From: Sporosarcina quadrami
GTDB lineage: Bacteria; Bacillota; Bacilli; Bacillales_A; Planococcaceae
Direction: 5' to 3'
Assembly: GCF_014836615.1 (NCBI RefSeq)
Contig: NZ_JACSQN010000010.1
Span: 88,225-152,224, forward strand
DNA: 64,000 nt
The position numbers and the translations under genes were made by a program. Below are positions 32,831 to 41,544 of the stretch, piece by piece. The notes beneath the pieces were generated by a model, which had not been told where the DNA came from, made no database searches, and was given only the letters and a program-made list of their open reading frames with translations. Each line of letters starts with the position of its first letter. The first letter of the stretch is position 1.

Positions 32831-34282
32831 ATGAAGCGCAACCGCAAATGGGCACGACCGAAATGGATAATGTTGATGGCCGTGTTGCTATTTTTACTTC
32901 TTTACATAGGCGTCATTAGTTGGCATACGTTTAAGCCGTTGCCTGAAGGTGTTAATTACCAAGGGGATATACATTGGACGGATGACGTTGAAATGTTCAC
33001 TGATCTTACGTTCGCACAAAATAAAAAAGGCGATGGAATGGTTCATGAGAACACCATATTCGATGAAATCTACAAGATGATTGACGAAGCTGAATCTTTT
33101 ATTGTATTGGATATGTTCTTGATGGACCATTATTCCGACGAAGACATCGACTTTCCGAAAATTGCAGAAACACTCACTGAGAAATTGGTAGAAAAGAAAA
33201 AGTCTACTCCTGACATAAATATTGTTTTTATAACAGATCCACTCAACACTGGATACGGGTCGTATGAATCGAAATGGTTTGACGCGTTGGAAGAGGCGGA
33301 TATTGAAGTTGTCTATACGAATCTCGACAAGTTAAGGGATTCAACGCCAATCTATTCAGGATTATACCGGACAATTTTCCGATGGGTTAATTTTGAAAAG
33401 GAAGGTTGGATTGACAACGCGATGGCGAGTAAAGCGCCGAAAATGACATTGCACTCTTATATGATTTTATTGAACGTCAAGGCAAATCACCGAAAAACGA
33501 TTGTGACAGATAAGGAAGCGCTCGTCACTTCAGGTAATCCGCATAATGCAAGTGGCTTCCATGGGAATGTCGCCATGAAAGTATCCGGAACGGTCCTCAA
33601 TGACATTCTAGAAGCGGAAGAAGCGGTCGTGCGCTATACGAACGGAGGTACATTGCCGCGCGTAAAAGTGGAAGCACCTGACGATGGAGAATATGCAGTT
33701 CAATACTTGACAGAGAAAAAGATTCTTGACGGATTACTTGGTGATATTGTAGCTGCTCAAACCGGTGACTCGATTAGAATGGGCATGTTCTTCGTAGCTA
33801 TGCCTGAAGTCGTCGAAGCAATAGTGGACGCTGCGAATCGGGGTGTAAGCGTTGAAATGATTCTTGACCCGAACGAAAATTCATTTGGTAATGAAAAATC
33901 TGGCCTCCCGAATCGGCCAGTCTTGCAAAAAATGATGGATGAAACCGACGGGGAAATTAAAGCGCGCTGGTACAATACCGTAGTCGGACAGTACCATACA
34001 AAGCTTGTCGTCATCCAGACGGCAGAAGATACGTATATTACGAATGGATCAGCGAATCTCACTGATAGGACACTTAACAATTACAATTTGGAAGCGAATT
34101 TGCGGATTATTGCTCCGAACGACAGTGAATTGGCTAAAGAAATCGATGCGTATTTCAATCGGCTGTGGAATAATGAAGACGCGCTTTATACGTTAGATTT
34201 TGAAGAGTACCAAGATAGCTTCACATTTTTCCAACGAGGCATTTATCGTCTGCAAGAATTATTGAAGGTCACGACTTATTAA
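32831..34282 (+). CDS. phospholipase D family protein (cardiolipin synthase-like)
   Basis: A 483-residue protein with one N-terminal transmembrane helix (about 10-32, MLMAVLLFLLLYIGVI), so the bulk is probably outside the membrane. Two HKD-type motifs are present: NHRKTIVTDKEALVTSGN (about 219-236) and YHTKLVVIQTAEDTYITNGSANLT (about 394-417). Cardiolipin synthases usually have two helices and about the same length. A phosphatidyl-transfer role is likely but the substrate is open. ATG 32831 is preferred since GTG 32822 lies inside the GAGGTGG ribosome site. Confidence 0.82.
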   Translation: MKRNRKWARPKWIMLMAVLLFLLLYIGVISWHTFKPLPEGVNYQGDIHWTDDVEMFTDLTFAQNKKGDGMVHENTIFDEIYKMIDEAESFIVLDMFLMDHYSDEDIDFPKIAETLTEKLVEKKKSTPDINIVFITDPLNTGYGSYESKWFDALEEADIEVVYTNLDKLRDSTPIYSGLYRTIFRWVNFEKEGWIDNAMASKAPKMTLHSYMILLNVKANHRKTIVTDKEALVTSGNPHNASGFHGNVAMKVSGTVLNDILEAEEAVVRYTNGGTLPRVKVEAPDDGEYAVQYLTEKKILDGLLGDIVAAQTGDSIRMGMFFVAMPEVVEAIVDAANRGVSVEMILDPNENSFGNEKSGLPNRPVLQKMMDETDGEIKARWYNTVVGQYHTKLVVIQTAEDTYITNGSANLTDRTLNNYNLEANLRIIAPNDSELAKEIDAYFNRLWNNEDALYTLDFEEYQDSFTFFQRGIYRLQELLKVTTY

Positions 34283-34283
34283 A

Positions 34284-34325
34284 AAAATGCATGGGATGAA
34301 TTACGCAATCCCGTGCATTTTTGTG
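34284..34325. terminator. bidirectional terminator after the PLD-family gene
   Basis: Perfect 10-bp stem TGCATGGGAT / ATCCCGTGCA with A-rich left and T-rich right flanks. Confidence 0.9.
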
Positions 34326-34329
34326 TTCG

Positions 34330-34518
34330 TTAGTAAGCTTGTTCAGCCAACTGCTTATTCAACTCAGCGAGACGGATTTCCATCTTGGCAAGCCTATCTT
34401 CGGCTTTATGGACGGAATCGGCATGACCTGTCGATTCCAATTTTTCGATATCTCCTTGCAAGCTAATGTAATCCATTTTTAGTTCGGCGATTTCCGATTC
34501 GATTTGTCGTTTGTCCAT
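34330..34518 (-). CDS. SE1832-like small coiled-coil protein
   Basis: A 62-residue hydrophilic protein that is nearly all heptad-like helix (DKRQIESEIAELKMDYISLQGDIEKLES...AEDRLAKMEIRLAELNKQL). It resembles the SE1832 family of small Firmicute proteins of unknown role. AAAGGAGGCTTTTCTT precedes its ATG. Family naming is from memory and moderately secure. Confidence 0.7.
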   Translation of the reverse strand: MDKRQIESEIAELKMDYISLQGDIEKLESTGHADSVHKAEDRLAKMEIRLAELNKQLAEQAY

Positions 34519-34542
34519 AAGAAAAGCCTCCTTTGCTTTTCT

Positions 34543-35598
34543 TCAGTGTAGCATATCGGACATTGTTTTTTTGCTTGTCGCGCGTTCCGGATGCTCTAAA
34601 GAATAAAAGATCGTTTCTACAACTTTGTCGAGTCCGTCTCCAAGATTCAGAGCAAGTTGACGTTGGATTGTGCGCTTGCGCAATGACTCATGCAACAACG
34701 GTTCCATAATGGCGTTGAGCAAATTCGACTGTTTCACTTTGCGCCCGAGACCGAGATGGGCGAATCCATGTTTGTCGGTAGGGAATGCAAGTCCTAACTC
34801 AAAATCATTTTGTGCAAGGACGATGCATGGAATTCCCATTACCGCCACTTCATAAGGCATATAGCTGGAACTGCAAAGAATCACATCAGCTGTCGAGTAA
34901 ATGTCTTGGACATCATAAGGGGGCTTTTTGACAGTCGTATTTCTTCTGCCGAGTGCCATCATTTGAAGCGTGCTTATGTCATGAGAATAACGCTCGCCAA
35001 TTAAAATAGTCACTCTTAGTGGTATTTGCAATTGTGATACATGGCGTAAGGCACGATAGGAAAGATTGCCTTCATCTTCCTCGCCGAAAGAAATGACGAG
35101 ATGGGGAAGTGAACTTGGTTGCGGTTTCTGTAAGCCTTGTTTTGCATATGCTAGCAAAGAAGGGTCGGCTATGAACAATTTTCGGTCAACGGTGTAATGA
35201 TCGGGATACCCTTCACTCATATCTTCCTGTAAAGTTTGCAAGACGAAATCAGCTTTTAGACCGCCATCACCGAAATCGTCAAAATGTAAAATGGATGGTA
35301 CGATTTCACGGATCTTGTCTACCTCTTCGGCAATGGTGTTTCCTGTGTCGCGAATAAGTAGATTTGGTTGAAGTAATGCGAGTGTCTGCAGAAGGTTGCT
35401 GTTTTTACCGATCTCAATCGATTTGAAATTTTGTGGAGGTGAAGGAGAGTTTTCACCGAAAATGAATATGACATTTGCTTTTTTTGCAATTTCTTTTGCA
35501 AGCAAAGCCGCTCTTGTAGCGGGATATGAACCTTTGCCATCTGACCTGTTAATGTAGATCGCGACGTTTTTCTTCTTTTGATTTTCTATTGGAATCAC
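34543..35598 (-). CDS. PseG/SpsG-like glycosyltransferase-fold protein
   Basis: A 351-residue protein with the GT-B-like layout of PseG/SpsG proteins. The N-terminal half opens NVAIYINRSDGKGSYPATRAALLAKEI and has LLIRDTGNT and ILHFDDFGDGG. The C-terminal half has HLVISFGEEDEGNLSYRALR, TADVILCSSSYMPYEVAVMGIPCIVLAQND and FAHLGLGRKV. Relatives act on nucleotide sugars for surface or spore-coat glycans. No sugar-pathway neighbours support a specific step. The GTG start overlaps the putative ribosome site, so the exact N-terminus is uncertain. Confidence 0.7.
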   Translation of the reverse strand: MIPIENQKKKNVAIYINRSDGKGSYPATRAALLAKEIAKKANVIFIFGENSPSPPQNFKSIEIGKNSNLLQTLALLQPNLLIRDTGNTIAEEVDKIREIVPSILHFDDFGDGGLKADFVLQTLQEDMSEGYPDHYTVDRKLFIADPSLLAYAKQGLQKPQPSSLPHLVISFGEEDEGNLSYRALRHVSQLQIPLRVTILIGERYSHDISTLQMMALGRRNTTVKKPPYDVQDIYSTADVILCSSSYMPYEVAVMGIPCIVLAQNDFELGLAFPTDKHGFAHLGLGRKVKQSNLLNAIMEPLLHESLRKRTIQRQLALNLGDGLDKVVETIFYSLEHPERATSKKTMSDMLH

Positions 35599-35732
35599 CC
35601 TTTCTAAACCTACGGATCAACTGCTCTCCTTTTCACCCTATGATTTAGAGAATAGAGTTATGTACAAATACATTGAATGGTGTAGGAATTGTGGTAAACT
35701 AACAGTCAATCTAGACAGAACGGAGTGTTTCC

Positions 35733-37667
35733 ATGTTTGATTCATTGTTGTTTGATTTAATGTTAGTCATACTCATAGGGATTCTCTCCCAGTGGGTGGC
35801 ATGGAAATACAGAATGCCCGCAATTGTCGTCATGGCTGTTGCAGGATTGCTTGTCGGGCCGATCTTTGGGTTGATTAATCCACAGGAAAGCATGGGCGAA
35901 CTGTTTGGCCCAATCATTACATTTGCGGTAGCGATCATTCTATTTGAAGGTAGTTTGAACTTGGATGTCCGGGAAATTAGAGGATTCAGCAAGCCGGTAG
36001 GTCGTATCGTCACAATAGGCGCATTCATCGCCTGGATTGCAGGCTCGTTAGCTGCCCATTATTTGGCGGGCTTGTCGTGGGAAGTGTCGTTCATCATCGG
36101 TGGATTATTCATTGTAACGGGTCCGACTGTCATTTTGCCTCTACTTCGGCAGGCAAAACTTAAGCCCCGTGTAGCTGCAATATTGAAATGGGAAGGCATA
36201 GTCGTCGATCCATTTGGTGCTTTGCTAGCTGTCTTTGCATTTGAATTCATTAAATTCATTAATAGCGAAGTGACATTGAACGCGTTATTGCTGTTTTTTG
36301 CCGCTTCCGCTTTTGCAGTAATTATTGGATGGGTAGCTGCTCTCATCATTGGAAATGCGTTTGAGCGAGGAAGCATTCCAGAGTATTTGAAAGCACCTAT
36401 CCTCTTTGTTGTCGTTCTGTCCGTCTTCGTCTTTTCAGATGAAATCATGCATGAAACGGGCTTACTAGCCGTAACTGCTATGGGGATGAAGATGGCGAAT
36501 ATGCGTCTGACGACATTGAATGATGTGCGTCATTTTAAAGAGGACATATCTGTTCTTCTTATATCAGGAATCTTTGTCATGTTGACAGCGTCGCTTGATC
36601 CTAAAATATTGATTGAAATCTTTAATCCGTCAATTGTACTGTACGTGACGGCAATGCTCTTTGTTGTACGCCCGCTGTCCATTTGGATTTCAACCATCGG
36701 AACAGATTTGAGTATTCGAGAAAAACTGTTAATCGGTTGGATTGCTCCGCGAGGAATTGTTGCACTCACCGTGTCAGGGTATTTTGCGACAATCTTGCTT
36801 GAAAAAGGCTATGAAGATGCCGAGCTGCTTACAGCGTTAACCTTTGCGCTTGTTCTTTCAACCGTAGTTCTACACGGTTTCTCCATCGGATTTGTCGCCA
36901 AGAAGTTGAATTTGACGACAACAGACGAGTCTGGAGTCGCGATTATCGGCGGTTCAAAGTTTGCAGCAGAGCTTGCGCAATCCGTTAAAGATACGGGGAA
37001 TGAAGTGCTCATTCTCGATCAGACGTGGGCAGGACTTGCTGAAGCAAGAAAACTTGGTTTGAGCAGTTATGTAGGGGATATTCTTTCTGAACAAATTGAG
37101 TATCATATTGACTTGACGCCATATCGTTATATGCTTGCGATGACGAAATCAGATATTTATAATGCACACATTTGTGCAGATTTTGCCCCGGATTTAGGAC
37201 GGAAGAATTTATTCCAAACGGCATTCCATGTTGGAAGAGATACGGAAGGATTCACAATAACCGGTGGCCAGTCGCTGTTTACACCAGCCATTTCAATCTA
37301 TGAGTTGGAAGATCGCATGCATGCCGGGCATGGAATCCGCAAGACGTTGTTGACGAAACAGTACAGTTATACACAATATTTACGTGAACGTGATGACAAG
37401 TCCATATTACTCTATATTTTACGTGCAGATGGCTCAATAGAATTCTTTACACCTAAGGATGAGTTGCAAGCTACTGCAGGAGACGCAATAATATCCCTGA
37501 CGTCGCCAGCAAAAACGATTGAACGGGTAAAAGAGCGTTTAGAAGAAGAGCATGGAGAGAAAAAGGTGCCTTACGAGCAATTGGAAGAACTGTTCATTGA
37601 GGAACCAAAAGAAGAGAAACGAGAAATCCCAGGAGCCTCTCCTATGTCGACCATAAATGCCAAATAA
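35733..37667 (+). CDS. CPA1-type Na+/H+ antiporter with RCK/TrkA-like C-terminus
   Basis: A 644-residue protein: about 12 transmembrane helices (1-400) followed by a cytosolic nucleotide-binding-like region (about 408-590). Antiporter motifs include FEGSLNLDVREI, TGPTVILPLLR and KWEGIVVDPFGALLA, with the paired acidic residue region expected for CPA1 transporters, then GWIAPRGIVALTVS. The C-terminal domain starts VAIIGGSKFAAELAQ, a Rossmann-like RCK_N, and has an acidic/lysine-rich tail. Such proteins exchange Na+ or K+ for protons and are gated by nucleotides. Confidence 0.88.
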   Translation: MFDSLLFDLMLVILIGILSQWVAWKYRMPAIVVMAVAGLLVGPIFGLINPQESMGELFGPIITFAVAIILFEGSLNLDVREIRGFSKPVGRIVTIGAFIAWIAGSLAAHYLAGLSWEVSFIIGGLFIVTGPTVILPLLRQAKLKPRVAAILKWEGIVVDPFGALLAVFAFEFIKFINSEVTLNALLLFFAASAFAVIIGWVAALIIGNAFERGSIPEYLKAPILFVVVLSVFVFSDEIMHETGLLAVTAMGMKMANMRLTTLNDVRHFKEDISVLLISGIFVMLTASLDPKILIEIFNPSIVLYVTAMLFVVRPLSIWISTIGTDLSIREKLLIGWIAPRGIVALTVSGYFATILLEKGYEDAELLTALTFALVLSTVVLHGFSIGFVAKKLNLTTTDESGVAIIGGSKFAAELAQSVKDTGNEVLILDQTWAGLAEARKLGLSSYVGDILSEQIEYHIDLTPYRYMLAMTKSDIYNAHICADFAPDLGRKNLFQTAFHVGRDTEGFTITGGQSLFTPAISIYELEDRMHAGHGIRKTLLTKQYSYTQYLRERDDKSILLYILRADGSIEFFTPKDELQATAGDAIISLTSPAKTIERVKERLEEEHGEKKVPYEQLEELFIEEPKEEKREIPGASPMSTINAK

Positions 37668-37742
37668 GCTTAAAATAAAGTATTCGGATAAGCTGTTATG
37701 GTACGATTGAAGATGGATATACAGCTTTGAGGAGGATGAACA

Positions 37743-38306
37743 TTGAAAGTTTTGTTAGTAGACGGAACAATTATCGGCAATAAAACGGGTGCCGTGCTCG
37801 ATACTGTCGAAACATATGTGAAAGAAACGAACGGAAATTTTGAAATTGAGAGGATGGATTTGGCCACTTATGACCACCAATTCGTGGATGGCCGTCCATC
37901 TGACCAATACAATGATGATATGAAAAAACTCGTCAAGAAATTTGAAGAGGCGGATGCTTATATACTTGCTACGCCAATCTTCCAAGGATCAATACCTGGC
38001 GTATTGAAAAACGCTTTTGATATGCTGCATCCGCATGCGATGCGCTACAAACCAGTATCCATAGTTGCGAATGGTGGCACGTATCAACACCATCTCGTAG
38101 TGGAAAATCAGCTTAAGCCGATATTGGATTACTTCCGTTGTCTCGTAACGCCAAATTATGTATACACACATTCTGGGCATTTCGACCAAGACAATCGGAT
38201 TATTGATGAAGATGTCCATAACCGACTGCGGGAACTGGCAAGGGTATTTGCTAAATATGCGGATATGAGCAGTGACTTATCCAAAGATATGCTGGATGCT
38301 AATTGA
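37743..38306 (+). CDS. NAD(P)H-dependent FMN reductase
   Basis: A 187-residue flavodoxin-fold protein of the FMN_red family. An N-terminal LVDGTIIGNKTG phosphate-binding loop is followed by ADAYILATPIFQGSIPGVLKNAFDMLHP and a central VANGGTYQHH loop. It would reduce FMN or quinones/azo compounds with NAD(P)H. TTG 37743 follows GAGGAGGATGAACA. It lies 75 bp after the antiporter gene and ends at its own terminator. Confidence 0.87.
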   Translation: MKVLLVDGTIIGNKTGAVLDTVETYVKETNGNFEIERMDLATYDHQFVDGRPSDQYNDDMKKLVKKFEEADAYILATPIFQGSIPGVLKNAFDMLHPHAMRYKPVSIVANGGTYQHHLVVENQLKPILDYFRCLVTPNYVYTHSGHFDQDNRIIDEDVHNRLRELARVFAKYADMSSDLSKDMLDAN

Positions 38307-38315
38307 ATAGCTCAA

Positions 38316-38365
38316 TAGAGCCTGTCACTCCTTTGTAATTATAAGGATGATAGGCTCTTTTATTT
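38316..38365 (+). terminator. terminator after the FMN reductase gene
   Basis: Perfect 10-bp arms apart from one G-U type step: GAGCCTGTCA (38318-38327) and TGATAGGCTC (38348-38357), then TTTTATTTT. Confidence 0.85.
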
Positions 38366-38516
38366 TGTTGGTGAATAAAAGAAGTATCAAATAAATGAAA
38401 TTTATTAGGAAAAAAGCACTGCGGATTTTGTCGAAATATAGTATCATATAAATAGTAGTAGTATTGCGATTTTATAGAGCGTATTTCGATGGAAATACAA
38501 CGGAGAGAAGGAAGAT

Positions 38517-40082
38517 ATGAATAAGTCACTTAGCGTCCAGAAAAGACTTTGGTTATTTTTTTTCGCCATCATCATTATTCCGAATGCACTAGAAGAGGTC
38601 ATTACCCGGTTATTTAGTCTACATTTCACTAATGTCATGTGGTACGAAGTACTTGATACTGTAATAATGCTTTTCTTTTCAGTTCCTGTATTCCTTTACC
38701 TCATTAAACAAAGTGACCGATATGCCGGGGAATTGGAATATCAGCTAATTGAAAACGAAAAGATTATTGAAGAGATAGAAATGAAAAACAAAGAACTGAT
38801 TTACGCTGCAAATACGGATCACTTGACACAATTGCCCAATCGCCCGAATTTGTTTTATGCTTTGGATCACCATGTGTTAACAGGCTTGTCTGAAAAAGTC
38901 GGAATCCTATTCATAGATCTAGACAGATTCAAAATTATCAACGATACGATGGGCCATCTATATGGGGATTTGTTTCTGAAAGAAGTCGCTGACCGGCTGA
39001 AAAGTCACTTGCCGGCTGCGCATCAGCTATTTCGGCATGGTGGGGATGAGTTCATTATTGTCGTCCCGGATAGTGACGAAGAGGAATGTGAAAAGTTTGC
39101 GAAAGCAATTCTGGTTTTGTTTGAAACGCCTTTTGCTTTTAAAGGAGAAGAGCTTTTCACGACAGTCAGCATAGGAATCAGTGTCTTCCCTGATCACGGG
39201 AAAAATGCTGAAACGTTATTGAAGCATGCCGACAAAGCGATGTATTGCGCAAAAGCGCACGGTGGTAATACAAGTTGCCTCTATTCTTTATTAGATGGAG
39301 AAAGTGACGTGCGGCAAATGAAGCTGGAAAATGGCTTACGGACATCGATTGAGAATGAGCAATTGCAAATAGTCTATCAGCCGATCATCAATTTACAAAC
39401 GACGCGTGTGGCAGGTCTTGAAGCATTGCTTCGATGGGAACATCACGAATTAGGTAATATATCACCTGCTGAATTCATACCGATTGCCGAAAAGAATGGA
39501 ATGATTATCACTATTGGAAAATGGGTGTTGGAGACGGCATGCCGTCAATTGGGAGAATGGCAATCGGATGGTTTTTCGGAACTTTGTATGGCGGTAAACG
39601 TATCCACAAGACAAATCTATGAAAAAGGGTTTTCTGAATCGGTGAAAGTTATATTGGAGGAAACTGGTGTCAATCCTTCAAAACTGACGTTGGAAATCAC
39701 TGAATCACTTATGCAAGACCATAACTTTTCGACACATGTGTTTAAGGAGCTGAAAGAGATCGGTGTTCAGCTTTCAATAGATGATTTTGGAACGGGCTAT
39801 TCTTCATTGAGCGTGTTGAGTTCATCTCAAATTGATCGGTTGAAAATCGATCAGTCATTCACACAAGGGATGTTAGGGGACGGTAAGACGCAATCGATTG
39901 TAAAAACGATCATCGATATGGGAGCGAATTTAGATCTTGAACTTATCGCAGAGGGTATAGAGACGCAAGAACAGGAAGAGACATTAAGGCAATTCGGCTG
40001 CCAGTATGGTCAAGGCTACTATATTAGTCGTCCTCTTTCCGCTGAAAAGGTGGATATGTATTTATTTGCGAAGTCTCGGTGA
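38517..40082 (+). CDS. membrane GGDEF-EAL protein (both motifs intact)
   Basis: A 521-residue protein with two N-terminal transmembrane helices (about 8-30 and 42-63), a short coiled linker, a GGDEF domain (about 95-255) and an EAL domain (about 270-515). The cyclase signature HGGDEF is intact, as are DLDRFKIINDTMGH and the EAL-side motifs GLEALLRWEH, EITESLM, DDFGTGYSS and AEGIETQEQ. It could make or break c-di-GMP. It is followed 41 bp later by another GGDEF protein, so the two are probably co-transcribed. Confidence 0.92.
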   Translation: MNKSLSVQKRLWLFFFAIIIIPNALEEVITRLFSLHFTNVMWYEVLDTVIMLFFSVPVFLYLIKQSDRYAGELEYQLIENEKIIEEIEMKNKELIYAANTDHLTQLPNRPNLFYALDHHVLTGLSEKVGILFIDLDRFKIINDTMGHLYGDLFLKEVADRLKSHLPAAHQLFRHGGDEFIIVVPDSDEEECEKFAKAILVLFETPFAFKGEELFTTVSIGISVFPDHGKNAETLLKHADKAMYCAKAHGGNTSCLYSLLDGESDVRQMKLENGLRTSIENEQLQIVYQPIINLQTTRVAGLEALLRWEHHELGNISPAEFIPIAEKNGMIITIGKWVLETACRQLGEWQSDGFSELCMAVNVSTRQIYEKGFSESVKVILEETGVNPSKLTLEITESLMQDHNFSTHVFKELKEIGVQLSIDDFGTGYSSLSVLSSSQIDRLKIDQSFTQGMLGDGKTQSIVKTIIDMGANLDLELIAEGIETQEQEETLRQFGCQYGQGYYISRPLSAEKVDMYLFAKSR

Positions 40083-40123
40083 TTCAGTGCGTTCAATGAT
40101 ATTGATTGTCTGGAGGGGACGGC

Positions 40124-41422
40124 ATGGATTTCACAAGGGGAATGTTGCTGGAAAAAGTATTGATGGACGGGATTAAAGAAATTCTGTTAATCATTCGGGT
40201 TTCTGATGAGGGAGAACTTTATTATGAATATATAAACCGTGTAGCGATTAATAGAACGTCTCTTACCGCGGAAGCTGTCGGAAGAAAATTAGGTGAAGTG
40301 CATACGTCAGAAGACTTCGAATTTTTCAAGTCGAATCATATGAAAGTCATCTATACAAAACAGGAATATTCGTATGAAGACAGTTTCATTTCTCCATGCG
40401 GTGGTCGTTACTATTCGCAAAGCCGGTTGACGCCGTTATTTGACGAGAATGGTATTGTGCAGTACATAGTTGTATTGGTGCACGATATAACGAGTGAAAA
40501 GGAAGCTGAATTAGCTTTGAAAAGTTCAAATGAAATGCTTTTAGAAAGTCGTGATCAGTTTAGAATCATTGCGGAAAACTCCCATGATCTAATTCTTCTC
40601 ATTAGCGTTGATGGCTTTATCAATTTCATTTCACCGAGTTGTGAAGAGTTGCTAGGAATTCCAAGCAATGAATTCGAAGGACAGCATTATACCGTCTTTG
40701 TTCATCCTGAAGAGCAACAGCTACTAAAAGATGCTTTTCGCCATGCCGTCACTTATAAACAGCCATTGAAAGGGAAATACCGCATGCAGAACAGCATTGG
40801 CATGTGGATCTGGTTTGAATTACACGGATCGCCTGTGTTCAATGATCAAGGTGTATATAGTCATTTTGTTGCAGTGTCCCGTGATATTACAACAAGTCAT
40901 GAATATGAAAATAAATTGAAGTACTTTGCTTATAATGATGTGTTGGCCGATTTACCGAATCGACGTCTTTTCCTAAATAACTTGACGACGGCTTTATCTA
41001 GAAACGATTCATCAGAAAAACAAGTAGTCCTACTTTTGCTGGATATCGATGATTTCAAACTTATTAATGACAGAAATGGACATCATGTCGGTGATTTGGT
41101 CATTAAGGAATTTGCTAACCGTCTTAAGCAAGTGGTTAATTGTGAAGAGAAAACGGTTTCACGGCTTGGTGGGGATGAGTTTGCCATCATTTTGCCTTCT
41201 ATCGGTAAAGTGGAAGAAGCGGAGTTGATAGCAAAAGACATATTGCGCATCATGCGCGAATCGTGGATGTTTGAAAATCGCACATTCCATGTCACTACTA
41301 GTATCGGTCTTGCGGTAGCTTCAAAAAAGCATGAAACGAATGATTCTCTTATGAAAAAAGCCGATATGGCATTGTATGAAGCGAAAGAGTCAGGAAGAAA
41401 CAGCTTCCGTCTATATAAATGA
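40124..41422 (+). CDS. PAS-PAS-GGDEF diguanylate cyclase
   Basis: A 432-residue cytosolic protein. Two PAS domains (about 10-130 and 143-265; the second with NSHDLILLISVDGFINFISPSCEELLG) precede a GGDEF domain (about 270-430) with intact RLGGDEFAI and LLLDIDDFKLINDRNGHHVG. It probably makes c-di-GMP in response to a signal sensed by PAS. CTGGAGGGGACGGC precedes ATG 40124. Together with the upstream GGDEF-EAL gene it forms a two-gene signalling unit. Confidence 0.92.
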   Translation: MDFTRGMLLEKVLMDGIKEILLIIRVSDEGELYYEYINRVAINRTSLTAEAVGRKLGEVHTSEDFEFFKSNHMKVIYTKQEYSYEDSFISPCGGRYYSQSRLTPLFDENGIVQYIVVLVHDITSEKEAELALKSSNEMLLESRDQFRIIAENSHDLILLISVDGFINFISPSCEELLGIPSNEFEGQHYTVFVHPEEQQLLKDAFRHAVTYKQPLKGKYRMQNSIGMWIWFELHGSPVFNDQGVYSHFVAVSRDITTSHEYENKLKYFAYNDVLADLPNRRLFLNNLTTALSRNDSSEKQVVLLLLDIDDFKLINDRNGHHVGDLVIKEFANRLKQVVNCEEKTVSRLGGDEFAIILPSIGKVEEAELIAKDILRIMRESWMFENRTFHVTTSIGLAVASKKHETNDSLMKKADMALYEAKESGRNSFRLYK

Positions 41423-41428
41423 AATTAG

Positions 41429-41465
41429 CAAGGGCCTCCTGTATTCATCCGGGAGGCCTTTATGT
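41429..41465 (+). terminator. terminator after the diguanylate cyclase gene
   Basis: AAGGGCCTCC / GGGAGGCCTT stem with T-rich tail. Confidence 0.85.
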
Positions 41466-41544
41466 GTGCTGTCCTATAATCGGATGGCATGCATCAATTA
41501 GGAGACTCCCGTATAATTGATATATGAAGAAAGGGGATTTTTTT

